NCBI GenBank assembly: GCA_900553355.1
Contig: USDK01000007.1
Location: forward strand, 1-63,753
DNA length: 63,753 nucleotides
Origin: an uncultured Lachnospiraceae bacterium
GTDB lineage: Bacteria > Bacillota > Clostridia > Lachnospirales > Lachnospiraceae
Reading direction: 5' to 3'
In this document: positions 8,917 to 17,029 of the stretch, in pieces
Position numbering within the stretch: the first letter of the stretch is position 1
How the letters are laid out: every line of letters begins with the position of its first letter
The notes under the pieces: generated by a model
What the model saw: only the letters and a program-made list of their open reading frames with translations
Told to the model about the DNA's origin: nothing
The model's database searches: none
Made by a program: the position numbers and the translations under genes

Positions 8917-9552
8917 TTAACGCTGCTCTTCCATCAGTTTCAGCCATCCCGCCGTATAAAAATCCCGGAATTGCCTGATATCCCGGCGCGCCTGTTCCCG
9001 CGGCATGTCGTGTACTGCGATCTCAAAAAGGCCGCTGAACATCCCGCTGGCAATGATGTGGCAGAGAGATTTTTTTAATTCGGGAACCTTCTGACCTGTC
9101 CGGCGGAGCACATCCATATATTTCAGAGTGTATTCCACTTCAATCTCCACCATGTTGTGGATGAAGTGTTCGTAGGAAGTTCCCTCCGCCCTGCATAAAA
9201 GCAGTTTCACCGGTTCCCGGTGGTCACAGATATAGTCCACCATCCAGTCTACATAGCCACCGGAAGCCTCGCCCATGTGTACGGGCTGCTCTTCCTCCGG
9301 CAGATCGGCAAACCCGGTCTGGGCCTCCATGAACCTGCCCATGAGAGCAGCGGCATGGGGCTCCACGATGGATGCGAACAGGGCTTCCTTGCTGGAAAAG
9401 TAGCCGTAAAAGGCTCCGGTGGTCACGCCTGCATTTTTTACGATCTGGCGCAGGGAAGCTCCCAGAAAGCCTTTCTCAGAAAATTCTTCCAATGCGGCCT
9501 GCTGGATATTTTCCAGCGTAGGTGATGTTCTTTCGTCCATAAAAACCTCCAT
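8917..9552 (-). CDS. TetR-family transcriptional regulator
   Basis: The 211-residue protein has a TetR N-terminal helix-turn-helix: EEFSEKGFLGASLRQIV, then GVTTGAFYGYFSSKEALF near residues 20-65. The C-terminal ligand domain is not recognisable. It lies upstream of the ABC pair on the same strand and probably senses a transported compound or controls that operon. A minus-strand promoter with TTGACA and TAATAT precedes it. Its target cannot be shown; the GTTAG dyad before the ABC genes recurs elsewhere and need not be a TetR site. Confidence 0.88.
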   Translation of the reverse strand: MEVFMDERTSPTLENIQQAALEEFSEKGFLGASLRQIVKNAGVTTGAFYGYFSSKEALFASIVEPHAAALMGRFMEAQTGFADLPEEEQPVHMGEASGGYVDWMVDYICDHREPVKLLLCRAEGTSYEHFIHNMVEIEVEYTLKYMDVLRRTGQKVPELKKSLCHIIASGMFSGLFEIAVHDMPREQARRDIRQFRDFYTAGWLKLMEEQR

Positions 9553-9576
9553 GTAACAGTGGTATATAACAATGCT

Positions 9577-9605
9577 ATATTATGAAAACAATAAGCTGCT
9601 GTCAA
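9577..9605 (-). promoter_or_regulatory. Promoter of tetR gene
   Basis: On the minus strand TTGACA (complement of 9600-9605) is 17 bases from TAATAT (complement of 9577-9582). The imperfect dyad GTAACAGTGGTATATAAC lies between the promoter and the start codon and could be the TetR operator. Confidence 0.65.
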
Positions 9606-9655
9606 GAGGGGAACAGCGATTATCTATAGTAGTGAGAAGATTTATCGACAAGCAG

Positions 9656-9693
9656 GGTTAGGTTTGACTAGCCTGCCCCGGTGTTGCTATGCT
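9656..9693 (+). promoter_or_regulatory. Promoter with metal-type operator, P-type ATPase cluster
   Basis: GGTTAG (9656-9661), spacer GTTTGA, CTAGCC (9668-9673) match the shared dyad with one change. The -35 TTGACT (9664-9669) lies inside it, and TATGCT (9688-9693) follows 18 bases later. A bound repressor would cover the -35. The transcript would include the genes at 9743, 9871 and 10177. Confidence 0.65.
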
Positions 9694-9742
9694 GATACGG
9701 TATTCTTATGGAAGACCAGCAAAAAGAAAGAAGGGATGGCAC

Positions 9743-9823
9743 ATGAAACAGCACAGATTCTGGGCATGGGCTGCAGTGTTCTGTTTCATAATGGTATTTT
9801 ATACCGGATACAGACATAAGTGA
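9743..9823 (+). CDS. 26-residue membrane microprotein
   Basis: An ATG after AAGAAGGGATGG opens a short frame reading MKQHRFWAWAAVFCF and ending YTGYRHK, a single transmembrane helix with basic ends. It resembles very short Lachnospiraceae proteins of the DUF6219 type, as far as I recall. It is the first gene behind the operator-bearing promoter and is 47 bases before the next gene. A regulatory or chaperone role for the ATPase downstream is possible but unproven. Confidence 0.55.
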   Translation: MKQHRFWAWAAVFCFIMVFYTGYRHK

Positions 9824-9870
9824 TCAGCCAGCAGCAATTAATTTTATAGTTTAACAGGAGGTAAGTTATT

Positions 9871-10170
9871 ATGTTCAGTGAATCATTGATGAAGAAGATT
9901 GGATTATTTGCAGGAGGCGTCCTTTTTGGGACAGCAGGGGTAAAAATCTTATCCAGCAAAGATGCAAAGAAGGTTTATACAGAGTGTACGGCGGCTGCGC
10001 TGCGGGCAAGGGACTGCGTGATGAAAACGGTCACAACCGCACAGGAGAATGTGGAGGATATCCTGGCGGAAGCACAGCAGATCAATGAAGAAAGGACTGC
10101 GCAGGAAGCGGCGGCAGTACAGGAGACAGAAGAAGACGGTGCGGATCTTTCAGACGAAGGAAAGCTGTAA
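9871..10170 (+). CDS. Small membrane-anchored protein (DUF6110-like) beside metal ATPase
   Basis: The 99-residue product has a glycine-rich hydrophobic N-terminus (KKIGLFAGGVLFGTAGVKIL, about 8-27) with GxxxG spacing, then a long alpha-helical stretch rich in Ala, Glu and Gln to the end. The ribosome binding site AACAGGAGG precedes ATG 9871. It lies six bases before the P-type ATPase start, so the two are cotranscribed. The family is, I believe, DUF6110, often seen beside such ATPases. A helix-plus-amphipathic-tail protein could scaffold a membrane or vesicle around the ATPase; this is inference. Confidence 0.7.
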   Translation: MFSESLMKKIGLFAGGVLFGTAGVKILSSKDAKKVYTECTAAALRARDCVMKTVTTAQENVEDILAEAQQINEERTAQEAAAVQETEEDGADLSDEGKL

Positions 10171-10176
10171 CCGTCC

Positions 10177-12264
10177 ATGAAATTTATCATAAAGCATGAG
10201 ATCAGGGGCCGTCTCCGCATCCATGTCGTTCAGGGAAAAATGACATGTGCGGAGGCGGATACTCTTTTCTGGTTTCTGGACAGGCAGAAAAATATAACAG
10301 ATGTGAAAGTGTATGAACGCACCGCAGACGCTGTCATCTGTTATACAGGGGATCGGAGCGGACTGATCCGTCTGCTGAAGAGCTTCCGGTATGAAGATGT
10401 AACCGTGCCGGAAACCGTTGTCCGCAATTCCGGAAGGGCGCTGAACGCCTCATATAAGGAAAAACTGATCGCGAAAGTGCTGCTGCATTACGGCGGAAAG
10501 CTTCTGATGCCCTCTCCCCTGCGCGCGGGGCTTGTGATGATCAGGTCGCTTCGATATCTGGCTGCGGGGCTTCGCTGCATCCGGAAGAGGAAGATCGAAG
10601 TCCCGCTTCTGGACGCGGCGGCGATCGGGGTCTCTGTCCTGCGGCGGGATTTTAATACCGCCGGGTCGGTCATGTTCCTGCTGGGGGTGGGAGAACTTCT
10701 GGAAGAGTGGACCCACAAAAAATCCGTGGGGGACCTGGCGCGGAGCATGTCCCTGAATATCAAAAAGGTCTGGCTGAAGCGGGACGGGCAGGAAATTCTG
10801 GTAAAGGCGGACCAGATCCGAAAGGGCGACGTGGTGACTGTACATATGGGAAATGTGATTCCCTTTGACGGTGAGGTATCCGGCGGGGAAGGTATGGTAA
10901 ACCAGGTTTCCCTGACCGGCGAGGCCATGCCTGTGCGCAGGGTGCCAGGGCAGTCCGTCTATGCGGGGACCGTGGTCGAAGAGGGAGAGCTGGACGTCCT
11001 GGTAAAGGCGGTTTCCGGCTCCACCAGATTTGAAAAGATCGTGGCCATGATCGAAGACTCGGAGAAGCTGAAGTCTTCCATGGAGAGCAGGGCGGAGCAT
11101 CTGGCCGACAGGCTGGTGCCGTATACACTGCTTGGAACGGCAGGGGTATGGCTCCTGACCAGAAACGTGACAAAGGCATTGTCCGTGCTCATGGTGGACT
11201 TCTCCTGCGCGCTGAAGCTTGCCATGCCGCTGACCGTGTTGTCGGCGATCCGGGAGGCAGGCGGGTACGGGATCACTGTGAAGGGCGGAAAATTCCTTGA
11301 AGCAGTGGCAGAAGCGGACACCGTGGTCTTCGATAAGACCGGGACGCTCACCAAGGCAAAACCCACGGTGAGAGAAGTGATCCCGTTCGGAGAGGAACCG
11401 GAGGAAGAATGTCTTCGGATTGCAGCGTGCTTGGAGGAACATTTCCCTCATTCTATGGCAAAGGCTGTAGTGGATGCGGCGAAGAAGCGTCGGCTTGCTC
11501 ATGAGGAAATGCATTCCAAGGTGGAGTATATTGTAGCCCACGGGATCTCTTCATACATTGACGGGAAAAAAGTGGTGATCGGAAGCAGCCATTTCGTCTT
11601 TGAAGATGAAGGATGCAAGGTCCGCCCGGAATACCGGGAAAGGTTTGAGGCGCTGCCGGAAGAATACTCCCACCTGTATCTTGCCATCGAGAAGGAGCTG
11701 ACAGCGGTGATCTGTATCGAAGATCCCCTGCGGGAAGAAGCGGCAGACATGATCCGTGCGCTGAGAGCGGAAGGAATACAGAAAACGGTCATGATGACCG
11801 GGGACAGTGAGAAGACCGCCGCCGCTGTCGCACGCCGGGTTGGCGTGGACGAGTACTATGCGGAGGTGCTGCCGGAAGAAAAGGCCGGTTTTGTGGAGCG
11901 GGAGAAAGCATCGGGGCACAAGGTCATTATGATCGGAGACGGAATCAACGATTCGCCGGCTTTGTCCGCAGCAGATGCGGGCATTGCCATCAGCGACGGA
12001 GCGGAACTTGCAAGGGAGATCGCCGACATTACTATCGCAGCGGAAGACCTGGGAGAGCTGGTCGTGCTGAAGCGTCTCGCAAACGGAATGACGAAGCGGA
12101 TCAGGAAAAATTATCATCAAATCATCGGGATCAACGCAGGGCTGATCGCGCTTGGCGTTGCCGGAGCCCTCCAGCCAACGACTTCGGCGCTGCTCCACAA
12201 CACGTCTACACTGCTGATCAGCTTAAGGAGCATGAGGAATCTTCTGACAGACGGAAATGAATAA
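10177..12264 (+). CDS. P1B-type heavy-metal ATPase with S-C-A motif
   Basis: This 695-residue pump has all P-type landmarks: TGEAMP in the actuator domain, phosphorylation motif DKTGTLT with Asp386, MTGDSEKT, and hinge GDGINDSPAL near 587. In the membrane metal site the usual CPC or SPC is replaced by S343-C344-A345 (followed by LKL). The N-terminal ~75 residues are an HMA-like fold without CxxC but with the basic motif RGRLRI at 10-15. An SCA-type motif and arginine-rich N-terminus are, to my knowledge, features of the P1B-6 group linked to iron and to ferrosome organelles. The operator upstream and the feo genes downstream also point to iron. Manganese or another metal is not excluded. Confidence 0.88.
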   Translation: MKFIIKHEIRGRLRIHVVQGKMTCAEADTLFWFLDRQKNITDVKVYERTADAVICYTGDRSGLIRLLKSFRYEDVTVPETVVRNSGRALNASYKEKLIAKVLLHYGGKLLMPSPLRAGLVMIRSLRYLAAGLRCIRKRKIEVPLLDAAAIGVSVLRRDFNTAGSVMFLLGVGELLEEWTHKKSVGDLARSMSLNIKKVWLKRDGQEILVKADQIRKGDVVTVHMGNVIPFDGEVSGGEGMVNQVSLTGEAMPVRRVPGQSVYAGTVVEEGELDVLVKAVSGSTRFEKIVAMIEDSEKLKSSMESRAEHLADRLVPYTLLGTAGVWLLTRNVTKALSVLMVDFSCALKLAMPLTVLSAIREAGGYGITVKGGKFLEAVAEADTVVFDKTGTLTKAKPTVREVIPFGEEPEEECLRIAACLEEHFPHSMAKAVVDAAKKRRLAHEEMHSKVEYIVAHGISSYIDGKKVVIGSSHFVFEDEGCKVRPEYRERFEALPEEYSHLYLAIEKELTAVICIEDPLREEAADMIRALRAEGIQKTVMMTGDSEKTAAAVARRVGVDEYYAEVLPEEKAGFVEREKASGHKVIMIGDGINDSPALSAADAGIAISDGAELAREIADITIAAEDLGELVVLKRLANGMTKRIRKNYHQIIGINAGLIALGVAGALQPTTSALLHNTSTLLISLRSMRNLLTDGNE

Positions 12265-12276
12265 GAATGATGCAAA

Positions 12277-12310
12277 GAGGGAGACTCGCAGTATGTGCGG
12301 CCTCCCTCCG
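12277..12310 (+). terminator. Weak terminator after P-type ATPase
   Basis: GAGGGAG (12277-12283) pairs with CTCCCTC (12302-12308), followed by CGTTATTTAT. The T run is poor, so termination may be partial; the next gene is convergent. Confidence 0.4.
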
Positions 12311-12314
12311 TTAT

Positions 12315-12692
12315 TTATAGAGTATTGATAAAAGATTTTATCGCAGAAAAGCTTTCTTCACTGATCACATGTTCCATTTCACGGGCGTCTTCTTCCGCTG
12401 TTTCCGGATCGACGCCGAGCTGCTTCAGCCAATTGGCGAAAAAAGTATGCTTTTCATAAAGAGCCTGGGCGGCTGACAGCCCGGTTTCGGTCAGCGTGAT
12501 ATATCCCTGAGGGGAGACACAGACCTGTCCGGCGTCTTTTAATTTCTTTACTGCAGAGCTGACGCTGGATCTTTTGAACTTGAGCTCAGATGAAATGTCC
12601 GCATTTCGGACGACCGGGAGACGCCTGCTTAAAATAAAGATGGTTTCCAGATAGTTTTCAGAAGATTCGCTTTTCTTTTTTGTTCCTGCCAT
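12315..12692 (-). CDS. DtxR/MntR-type metal-dependent regulator, short form 1
   Basis: The 125-residue protein has the DtxR winged helix (NADISSELKFKRSSVSSAVKKL, about 35-56) and part of the metal-binding dimerisation domain with the landmark AREMEHVIS near 105. The C-terminal SH3-like domain is missing, as in MntR and many clostridial members. It is divergent from feoA and shares a 220-base intergenic region with the feo promoter. It is a strong candidate to bind the GTTAG-N6-CTAAC sites. A second DtxR gene at 23193 has a similar recognition helix, so the two may compete for one operator. Confidence 0.88.
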   Translation of the reverse strand: MAGTKKKSESSENYLETIFILSRRLPVVRNADISSELKFKRSSVSSAVKKLKDAGQVCVSPQGYITLTETGLSAAQALYEKHTFFANWLKQLGVDPETAEEDAREMEHVISEESFSAIKSFINTL

Positions 12693-12811
12693 TATGTCTC
12701 ACCTCATATTCAGTATAGCATTTTCCGAAAGCAAGGTATGTCTTTTATGAAATTTCGTCATATTTAAAGAAATTAAAAGAAAATAATTCTAAAAAATGTG
12801 CAAAATAGTTA

Positions 12812-12844
12812 TTGACTTCTAACTATGGTTAGCATATACTAATT
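12812..12844 (+). promoter_or_regulatory. feo promoter with overlapping operator
   Basis: TTGACT (12812-12817) and TATACT (12835-12840) are 17 bases apart. Two overlapping dyads cover them: CTAAC-N4-GTTAG (12819-12832) and GGTTAG-N6-CTAATT (12827-12844). A metal-loaded repressor here would block RNA polymerase. Confidence 0.78.
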
Positions 12845-12912
12845 ACTGAAGGAAAAATGAAATATATTATCAATATCAGTAATAAAACATAGATGGAAAA
12901 GAGGTCTTTTAA

Positions 12913-13122
12913 ATGCCGCTTACAATGGCAGGTATAGGAGAAACAAATATAATCCGCAGGGTTGGGGGAAATGAGGAGACGAGGCGTTTCCTTGAAAACC
13001 TGGGTTTTGTCGCAGGCGCGGAAGTGACCGTACTGTCTGCGATCGGGGGCAATGTGATCGTAAACATCAAGGATTCACGGATTGCCGTTAACGCTGATAT
13101 GGCGCGGCACATCATGGTATAA
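12913..13122 (+). CDS. feoA: FeoA-like protein 1
   Basis: The 69-residue SH3-like protein reads MPLTMAGIGETNIIRRVGG, then RFLENLGFVAGAEVTVLS and ends with the basic AVNADMARHIMV segment. The central LGFVAGAEVTV strand-turn is the FeoA signature (PF04023). FeoA binds the cytoplasmic part of FeoB and supports ferrous iron uptake. It is the first gene of the feo operon, 60 bases before a second FeoA. Confidence 0.9.
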   Translation: MPLTMAGIGETNIIRRVGGNEETRRFLENLGFVAGAEVTVLSAIGGNVIVNIKDSRIAVNADMARHIMV

Positions 13123-13182
13123 CTCCATGCAGTGCCCGCTGTATATAAATTGAATTCTGGCAGAGGAAAGGAGATGACAGTT

Positions 13183-13401
13183 ATGACATTAGGTGATGCA
13201 GAAGTCGGCAGCACAGTTGTTGTAACAAAAATAGAGGGTGACAGTGCCTACAAACGCCGGATCATGGATATGGGGATCACAAAAGGAAGCGAGCTCTATA
13301 TCAGAAAGGTCGCGCCCCTTGGCGACCCGGTAGAGATCACAGTCCGCGGATACGAATTATCCGTCAGGAAGAATGACGCACAGTGCGTCCAGGTAAAATA
13401 G
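13183..13401 (+). CDS. feoA: FeoA-like protein 2
   Basis: I choose ATG 13183 because AAAGGAG (13167-13173) is nine bases upstream; the earlier ATG at 13174 is too close. The 72-residue product reads MTLGDAEVGSTVVVTKIEG, then RRIMDMGITKGSELYI and ends YELSVRKNDAQCVQVK, the canonical FeoA layout. It is closer to standard FeoA than the first copy. Two consecutive FeoA genes before FeoB are common in Clostridia. Confidence 0.92.
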   Translation: MTLGDAEVGSTVVVTKIEGDSAYKRRIMDMGITKGSELYIRKVAPLGDPVEITVRGYELSVRKNDAQCVQVK

Positions 13402-13464
13402 GAAGACTCAGATATTCTGAGCCAGATCTGAGCGAGTAAGACATATGAAGAGGAGGCAGAAAAA

Positions 13465-15645
13465 ATGGCAATCAGAATTGCACTCGCCGGAAACCCGAAC
13501 TGCGGTAAGACGACGATGTTCAACGCCCTGACCGGTGCCAACCAGTACGTTGGAAACTGGCCGGGGGTAACCGTTGAGAAAAAAGAAGGAAAGGTAAAGA
13601 GCAAAAGGGCGAAGGGGGAGGAAGTCATCGTGACAGACCTTCCGGGAATCTACTCCCTTTCCCCGTATACGCTGGAGGAAGTAGTCAGCCGGGATTACAT
13701 ACTGAAAGAAAATCCGGATGTGATTATCGACCTGGTGGACGCTACCAATATCGAGCGTAACCTGTATCTGACAACGCAGCTTGTGGAGACCGGCGTTCCG
13801 GTCGTGATCGCACTTAATATGGCAGACCTGATCGCAAAGAGAGGGATGAAGATCGACACGAAGCGGCTGTCCATGCTGCTGGGCTGCCCGATCGTCGAGA
13901 CGTCCGCACTGAAGCAGACCGGGCTTTCCGAGCTGATCGACGAGGCAGTCAAAACGGCAAAGAAAAAAGAGATCAGCCTGCCAGGCGAGATCTTTTCCAA
14001 AGAGATGGAGAGCGCGGTGGAAGAAGTAAAAGGACTCCTGCCGGACTCTATCACAGACGATAAGAGGAGATGGTATGCGGTCAAGTTCCTGGAACGCGAC
14101 AATAAGGTCGTGGAGAGCGTGAAACTTCCGGCTTCCGATGCGTCTGCCATAGAGGCACTCAGAGATAAGATCGAGAAGCGGCATGATGACGACATGGAGA
14201 GTATTGTTACTGACGAGCGGTATAAATATATCCAGCAGATCGTGAAAGCGACAGTCCAGAAGGGAAAAGAAAAGCTGACGACCTCTGATAAGATCGACCG
14301 GATCGTTACCAACCGTATCCTCGGCATCCCGATCTTTATCGTGATCATGTGGGCGGTATATTATGTGTCGGTCACGACAGTCGGCACCTGGGTAACGGAC
14401 TGGACCAATGATGTATTTGTCGTTGCGATCCAGGACGCGGTCGGCGGATTCCTCGGGAATATCGGCGCTGGTACGATCGTTACCGACCTTGTGGTGAACG
14501 GTATCATCGGCGGTCTGGGAGCCGTGCTCGGCTTCGTCCCGCAGATGGCGATCCTGTTCCTGTTCCTGTCCATTCTTGAAGACTGCGGCTACATGGTTCG
14601 TATCGCATTCGTCATGGACCGTGTATTCCGTCACTTCGGACTTTCCGGAAAGAGCTTTATCCCGCTTCTGATCTCATCCGGATGCGGAATCCCGGGGATC
14701 ATGGCTTCCAAGACCATCGAGCAGGACAATGACCGCCGCCTTACAATCATGACGGCGACTTTCATCCCCTGCGGCGCAAAACTTCCGGTCATCGCCCTGA
14801 TGGGAGGCGTGATCGCAGGAGCGGCAGGCGGATACGCAGAGACTTCTTATATCGCTCCGCTGATGTACTTTATCGGGATTGCGGCAGTGCTTGTGTCTGC
14901 GATCATTCTGAAGAAAACGAAACCGTTCTCCGGGAAACCGGCTCCGTTCGTCATGGAGCTGCCGCAGTACCATATCCCGCAGGTGAAGACAGTCCTGCTC
15001 CATGTATGGGAGAGGCTGAAAGGCTTCATCATCAAGGCAGGTACGATCCTGTTCCTTGCGTGCGTAGTGATGTGGTTCCTCGGAAGCTACGGCTTTGGAC
15101 CGGACGGCTTCGGCTTGGTAGAGTCCTCCGACAGCCTGATCGCGGTCATCGGCGGCGTGATCGCACCGCTCTTTGCACCGCTCGGCTTCGGCGAGTGGCA
15201 GCCGGTCGCCGCATCGATCTCCGGATTTACGGCGAAAGAGGCGATCGTATCCACCATGGGTACGCTGGCGGCGATCGCAGGAGATGTGGAAGACCCGGTG
15301 ACAGTGGCTCAGGGTGTAGCGGCATGGTTCCCGACTTCCATGGCAGCCTTCTCCTTCCTGCTGTTCAACCTGCTTGACTCTCCATGCCTGGCGGCAATCT
15401 CCACGATGGCACAGCAGATGCAGTCCAGGAAATGGTTCTGGTTCGCGATTCTGTTCCAGAATGTATTCGCTTACGTGGTATGCCTTACGGTATACCAGAT
15501 CGGTACTTTCGTACTTGGCGGAGGATTTACGTTTGGAACTGCAGTCGGGTTCGTGTTCCTGATCGTGCTGCTGGTACTCCTGTTCCGGCCTGATCCGTAT
15601 AAGAACCAGAAAGTATATGCAAAGCGTTCCGTACAGAATGCATAA
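13465..15645 (+). CDS. feoB: Ferrous iron transport protein B
   Basis: This 726-residue protein is the Fe(II) permease. The G domain has G1 GNPNCGKT (9-16), the G2 threonine in GVTVEKKEG, G3 DLPG and G4 NMAD. A GDI-like helical region follows to about 270, then the membrane domain with the Gate motif SSGCGIPGIMASKT near 405 and a second gate segment with CGAKLP. Length is normal for clostridial FeoB. The ribosome binding site GAGGAGG is well placed. It is transcribed with both feoA genes under the dual-dyad promoter at 12812, so expression should rise when iron is scarce. Confidence 0.97.
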   Translation: MAIRIALAGNPNCGKTTMFNALTGANQYVGNWPGVTVEKKEGKVKSKRAKGEEVIVTDLPGIYSLSPYTLEEVVSRDYILKENPDVIIDLVDATNIERNLYLTTQLVETGVPVVIALNMADLIAKRGMKIDTKRLSMLLGCPIVETSALKQTGLSELIDEAVKTAKKKEISLPGEIFSKEMESAVEEVKGLLPDSITDDKRRWYAVKFLERDNKVVESVKLPASDASAIEALRDKIEKRHDDDMESIVTDERYKYIQQIVKATVQKGKEKLTTSDKIDRIVTNRILGIPIFIVIMWAVYYVSVTTVGTWVTDWTNDVFVVAIQDAVGGFLGNIGAGTIVTDLVVNGIIGGLGAVLGFVPQMAILFLFLSILEDCGYMVRIAFVMDRVFRHFGLSGKSFIPLLISSGCGIPGIMASKTIEQDNDRRLTIMTATFIPCGAKLPVIALMGGVIAGAAGGYAETSYIAPLMYFIGIAAVLVSAIILKKTKPFSGKPAPFVMELPQYHIPQVKTVLLHVWERLKGFIIKAGTILFLACVVMWFLGSYGFGPDGFGLVESSDSLIAVIGGVIAPLFAPLGFGEWQPVAASISGFTAKEAIVSTMGTLAAIAGDVEDPVTVAQGVAAWFPTSMAAFSFLLFNLLDSPCLAAISTMAQQMQSRKWFWFAILFQNVFAYVVCLTVYQIGTFVLGGGFTFGTAVGFVFLIVLLVLLFRPDPYKNQKVYAKRSVQNA

Positions 15646-15649
15646 GAGG

Positions 15650-15685
15650 AACAGCCGGATGTTTTGAAAGGCATCCGGCTGTTTT
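15650..15685 (+). terminator. Terminator or attenuator after feoB
   Basis: AACAGCCGGATG (15650-15661) pairs perfectly with CATCCGGCTGTT (15672-15683), followed by TTC. The short T run suggests partial read-through into the small genes downstream. Confidence 0.65.
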
Positions 15686-15704
15686 CAGAAAGAAGGGATA
15701 GATA

Positions 15705-15884
15705 GTGGTAGATATTGTAATCCTGACACTGATCATCGGGTACTGTGTTTTCCTGATCTACAGAGGATATAAGAATAAAAAGGCAGGGAAACCGGTGGGC
15801 TGCGCAGGGTGCAGCGGAAACTGCAGATCCTGCGGCGGCTGTGCGTCCTGCGCAGGGAGAAAAACGGATGTGAAAGGAAGGTAG
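15705..15884 (+). CDS. FeoB-associated Cys-rich membrane protein
   Basis: A GTG start at 15705 after AGAAGGGATAG gives a 59-residue protein. One membrane helix (VDIVILTLIIGYCVFLIY) is followed by a basic stretch and a Cys-rich tail, VGCAGCSGNC, RSCGGCASC, with seven cysteines in that tail. This is the FeoB-associated Cys-rich membrane protein family (PF12669), thought to replace FeoC as a partner of FeoB. The cysteines could bind iron or an iron-sulfur cluster. Confidence 0.85.
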   Translation: MVDIVILTLIIGYCVFLIYRGYKNKKAGKPVGCAGCSGNCRSCGGCASCAGRKTDVKGR

Positions 15885-15887
15885 CGT

Positions 15888-16049
15888 ATGGGCGATTCTA
15901 CAGGCTCCATGTTTTATGGCTTCGGAGCATTTATTCTTATATATATTATAGGAGCGACGATCTATCAGATCTGGCTCTGGATCAAGAAAGCGAGAGACCG
16001 GAAGAAATTCAAAGAAAACGAAGATGAACAGAAACGGACGGAGGGATAG
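15888..16049 (+). CDS. Single-helix membrane microprotein in feo operon
   Basis: ATG 15888 lies three bases after the previous stop and is preceded by AAAGGAAGG. The 53-residue product has one transmembrane helix (MFYGFGAFILIYIIGATI, about 8-25) and a highly charged tail, KKARDRKKFKENEDEQK. I do not recognise a named family. Its place between the Cys-rich protein and the HMA protein suggests an accessory role in ferrous iron handling. Confidence 0.6.
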   Translation: MGDSTGSMFYGFGAFILIYIIGATIYQIWLWIKKARDRKKFKENEDEQKRTEG

Positions 16050-16051
16050 TT

Positions 16052-16426
16052 ATGGTTGATGCGATCATTATACTCGTAGTCGTGGTGCTGCTGATCTTTG
16101 CGCTGAAAGGATCGATCAAACATTTCAGAGGAGAGGGCGCCTGCTGTGGCGGCGGATCCGGCAGCGTGAAAACGAAAAAAGCGAAAAAGAAGACGCTCGA
16201 CGGTCCGGTGGTCGGACGGCGCATGATCCGCATCTCAGGCATGCACTGCCAGAACTGTGTCAACAGCGTGACCAACGCGCTTAATGCGATAGACGGGGTG
16301 TCTGCCGAGGTAAGTCTGAAAGATAACTGCGCAGAAGTTTCCTGTGACCGCAAGGTGGATGATATTGATCTGAAACAGGCGGTGGAAAGGGCAGGTTTCG
16401 AAGTGCTTGGTATTTCACAGGTATAA
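16052..16426 (+). CDS. Membrane-anchored HMA-domain metallochaperone-like protein
   Basis: The 124-residue protein begins with a transmembrane helix (VDAIIILVVVVLLIFALKG), has a short Cys/Gly-rich segment ACCGGGSGS, a lysine-rich linker, and a C-terminal heavy-metal-associated domain with GMHCQNCVNSV. The domain should fold as a ferredoxin-like sandwich that binds a soft metal through CxxC. It starts two bases after the previous gene and overlaps the approach to the Fur-like gene. It may deliver or sense metal at the membrane; copper is the usual ligand, iron is possible in this context. Confidence 0.85.
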   Translation: MVDAIIILVVVVLLIFALKGSIKHFRGEGACCGGGSGSVKTKKAKKKTLDGPVVGRRMIRISGMHCQNCVNSVTNALNAIDGVSAEVSLKDNCAEVSCDRKVDDIDLKQAVERAGFEVLGISQV

Positions 16427-16439
16427 GGTGGGAAACGCC

Positions 16440-16844
16440 GTGAGCAGGAAAGATGAGATTATTGAAAGGCTGAAAGAAAACGGATGCCGGATCACAAAAC
16501 AGAGAAAGATCCTGATCGATATCATCCTGGAGAATGACTGTGCAAGCTGCAAAGAGATTTTTTATAAGGCGTCACAGGAGGATAAAAAGATCGGGGTGGC
16601 GACGGTTTACCGGATGATTAATGCACTGGAAGAGATTGGCGCGATCAGCCGGAAGAATATGTACCGGATTGAATCCGGAGAAAACTGCGCAGGCGGATGT
16701 GATATCGTCCTGGAGGATGATACCGTTTTCAGGATGCCAAAGGAAAAACTGGATCAGATCGTCCGGGATGGCGCCAGACGGTGCGGTTATCTGAGTGACG
16801 GGAAGAAAGTATCGAGGATCATTTACCATGACAGGCAGAGATAG
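16440..16844 (+). CDS. Fur-family regulator, divergent metal site
   Basis: A GTG at 16440 after AAGGTGGG fits best. The 134-residue product has the Fur winged helix: KENGCRITKQRKILIDIIL near the start and VATVYRMINALEEIGAI in the recognition region. The typical histidine-rich motif (HHHDH) of Fur dimerisation domains is absent; the corresponding stretch reads GENCAGGCDIVLEDD. The protein may therefore sense a different cofactor, perhaps through its cysteines, or redox state. It ends the feo-linked operon before a strong terminator. Confidence 0.82.
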   Translation: MSRKDEIIERLKENGCRITKQRKILIDIILENDCASCKEIFYKASQEDKKIGVATVYRMINALEEIGAISRKNMYRIESGENCAGGCDIVLEDDTVFRMPKEKLDQIVRDGARRCGYLSDGKKVSRIIYHDRQR

Positions 16845-16882
16845 CTGACGGAGCGGTAAAGAGGATGAAAAAATGTATGGAG

Positions 16883-16926
16883 ACAGGAGACATCAGGTGA
16901 AAATGCCGGGAGGTCTCCTGTTTTTT
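16883..16926 (+). terminator. Terminator of feo-associated operon
   Basis: ACAGGAGAC (16883-16891) pairs with GTCTCCTGT (16913-16921), followed by TTTTT. Confidence 0.88.
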
Positions 16927-16953
16927 GATGATAAAAAAGTAATAATAAAGATA

Positions 16954-17010
16954 TTGATATCTGTTCTCAAATACTGTATCATATAACTCATAAGTTAGAC
17001 ACGGCTAACC
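16954..17010 (+). promoter_or_regulatory. Promoter and operator of ahp locus
   Basis: TTGATA (16954-16959) and TATCAT (16977-16982) are 17 bases apart. The dyad AGTTAG-ACACGG-CTAACC (16993-17010) begins about ten bases downstream, around the start of transcription. It ties the peroxide-defence genes to the same regulator as feo. Confidence 0.75.
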
Positions 17011-17029
17011 AAGAGAAAATATTCGATGA

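Noticed and set aside
13408..14634. A long 408-residue frame on the minus strand opposite feoB.
   Set aside because: It is a codon-phase shadow of feoB; composition is His/Asp/Arg-rich and no domain is seen.
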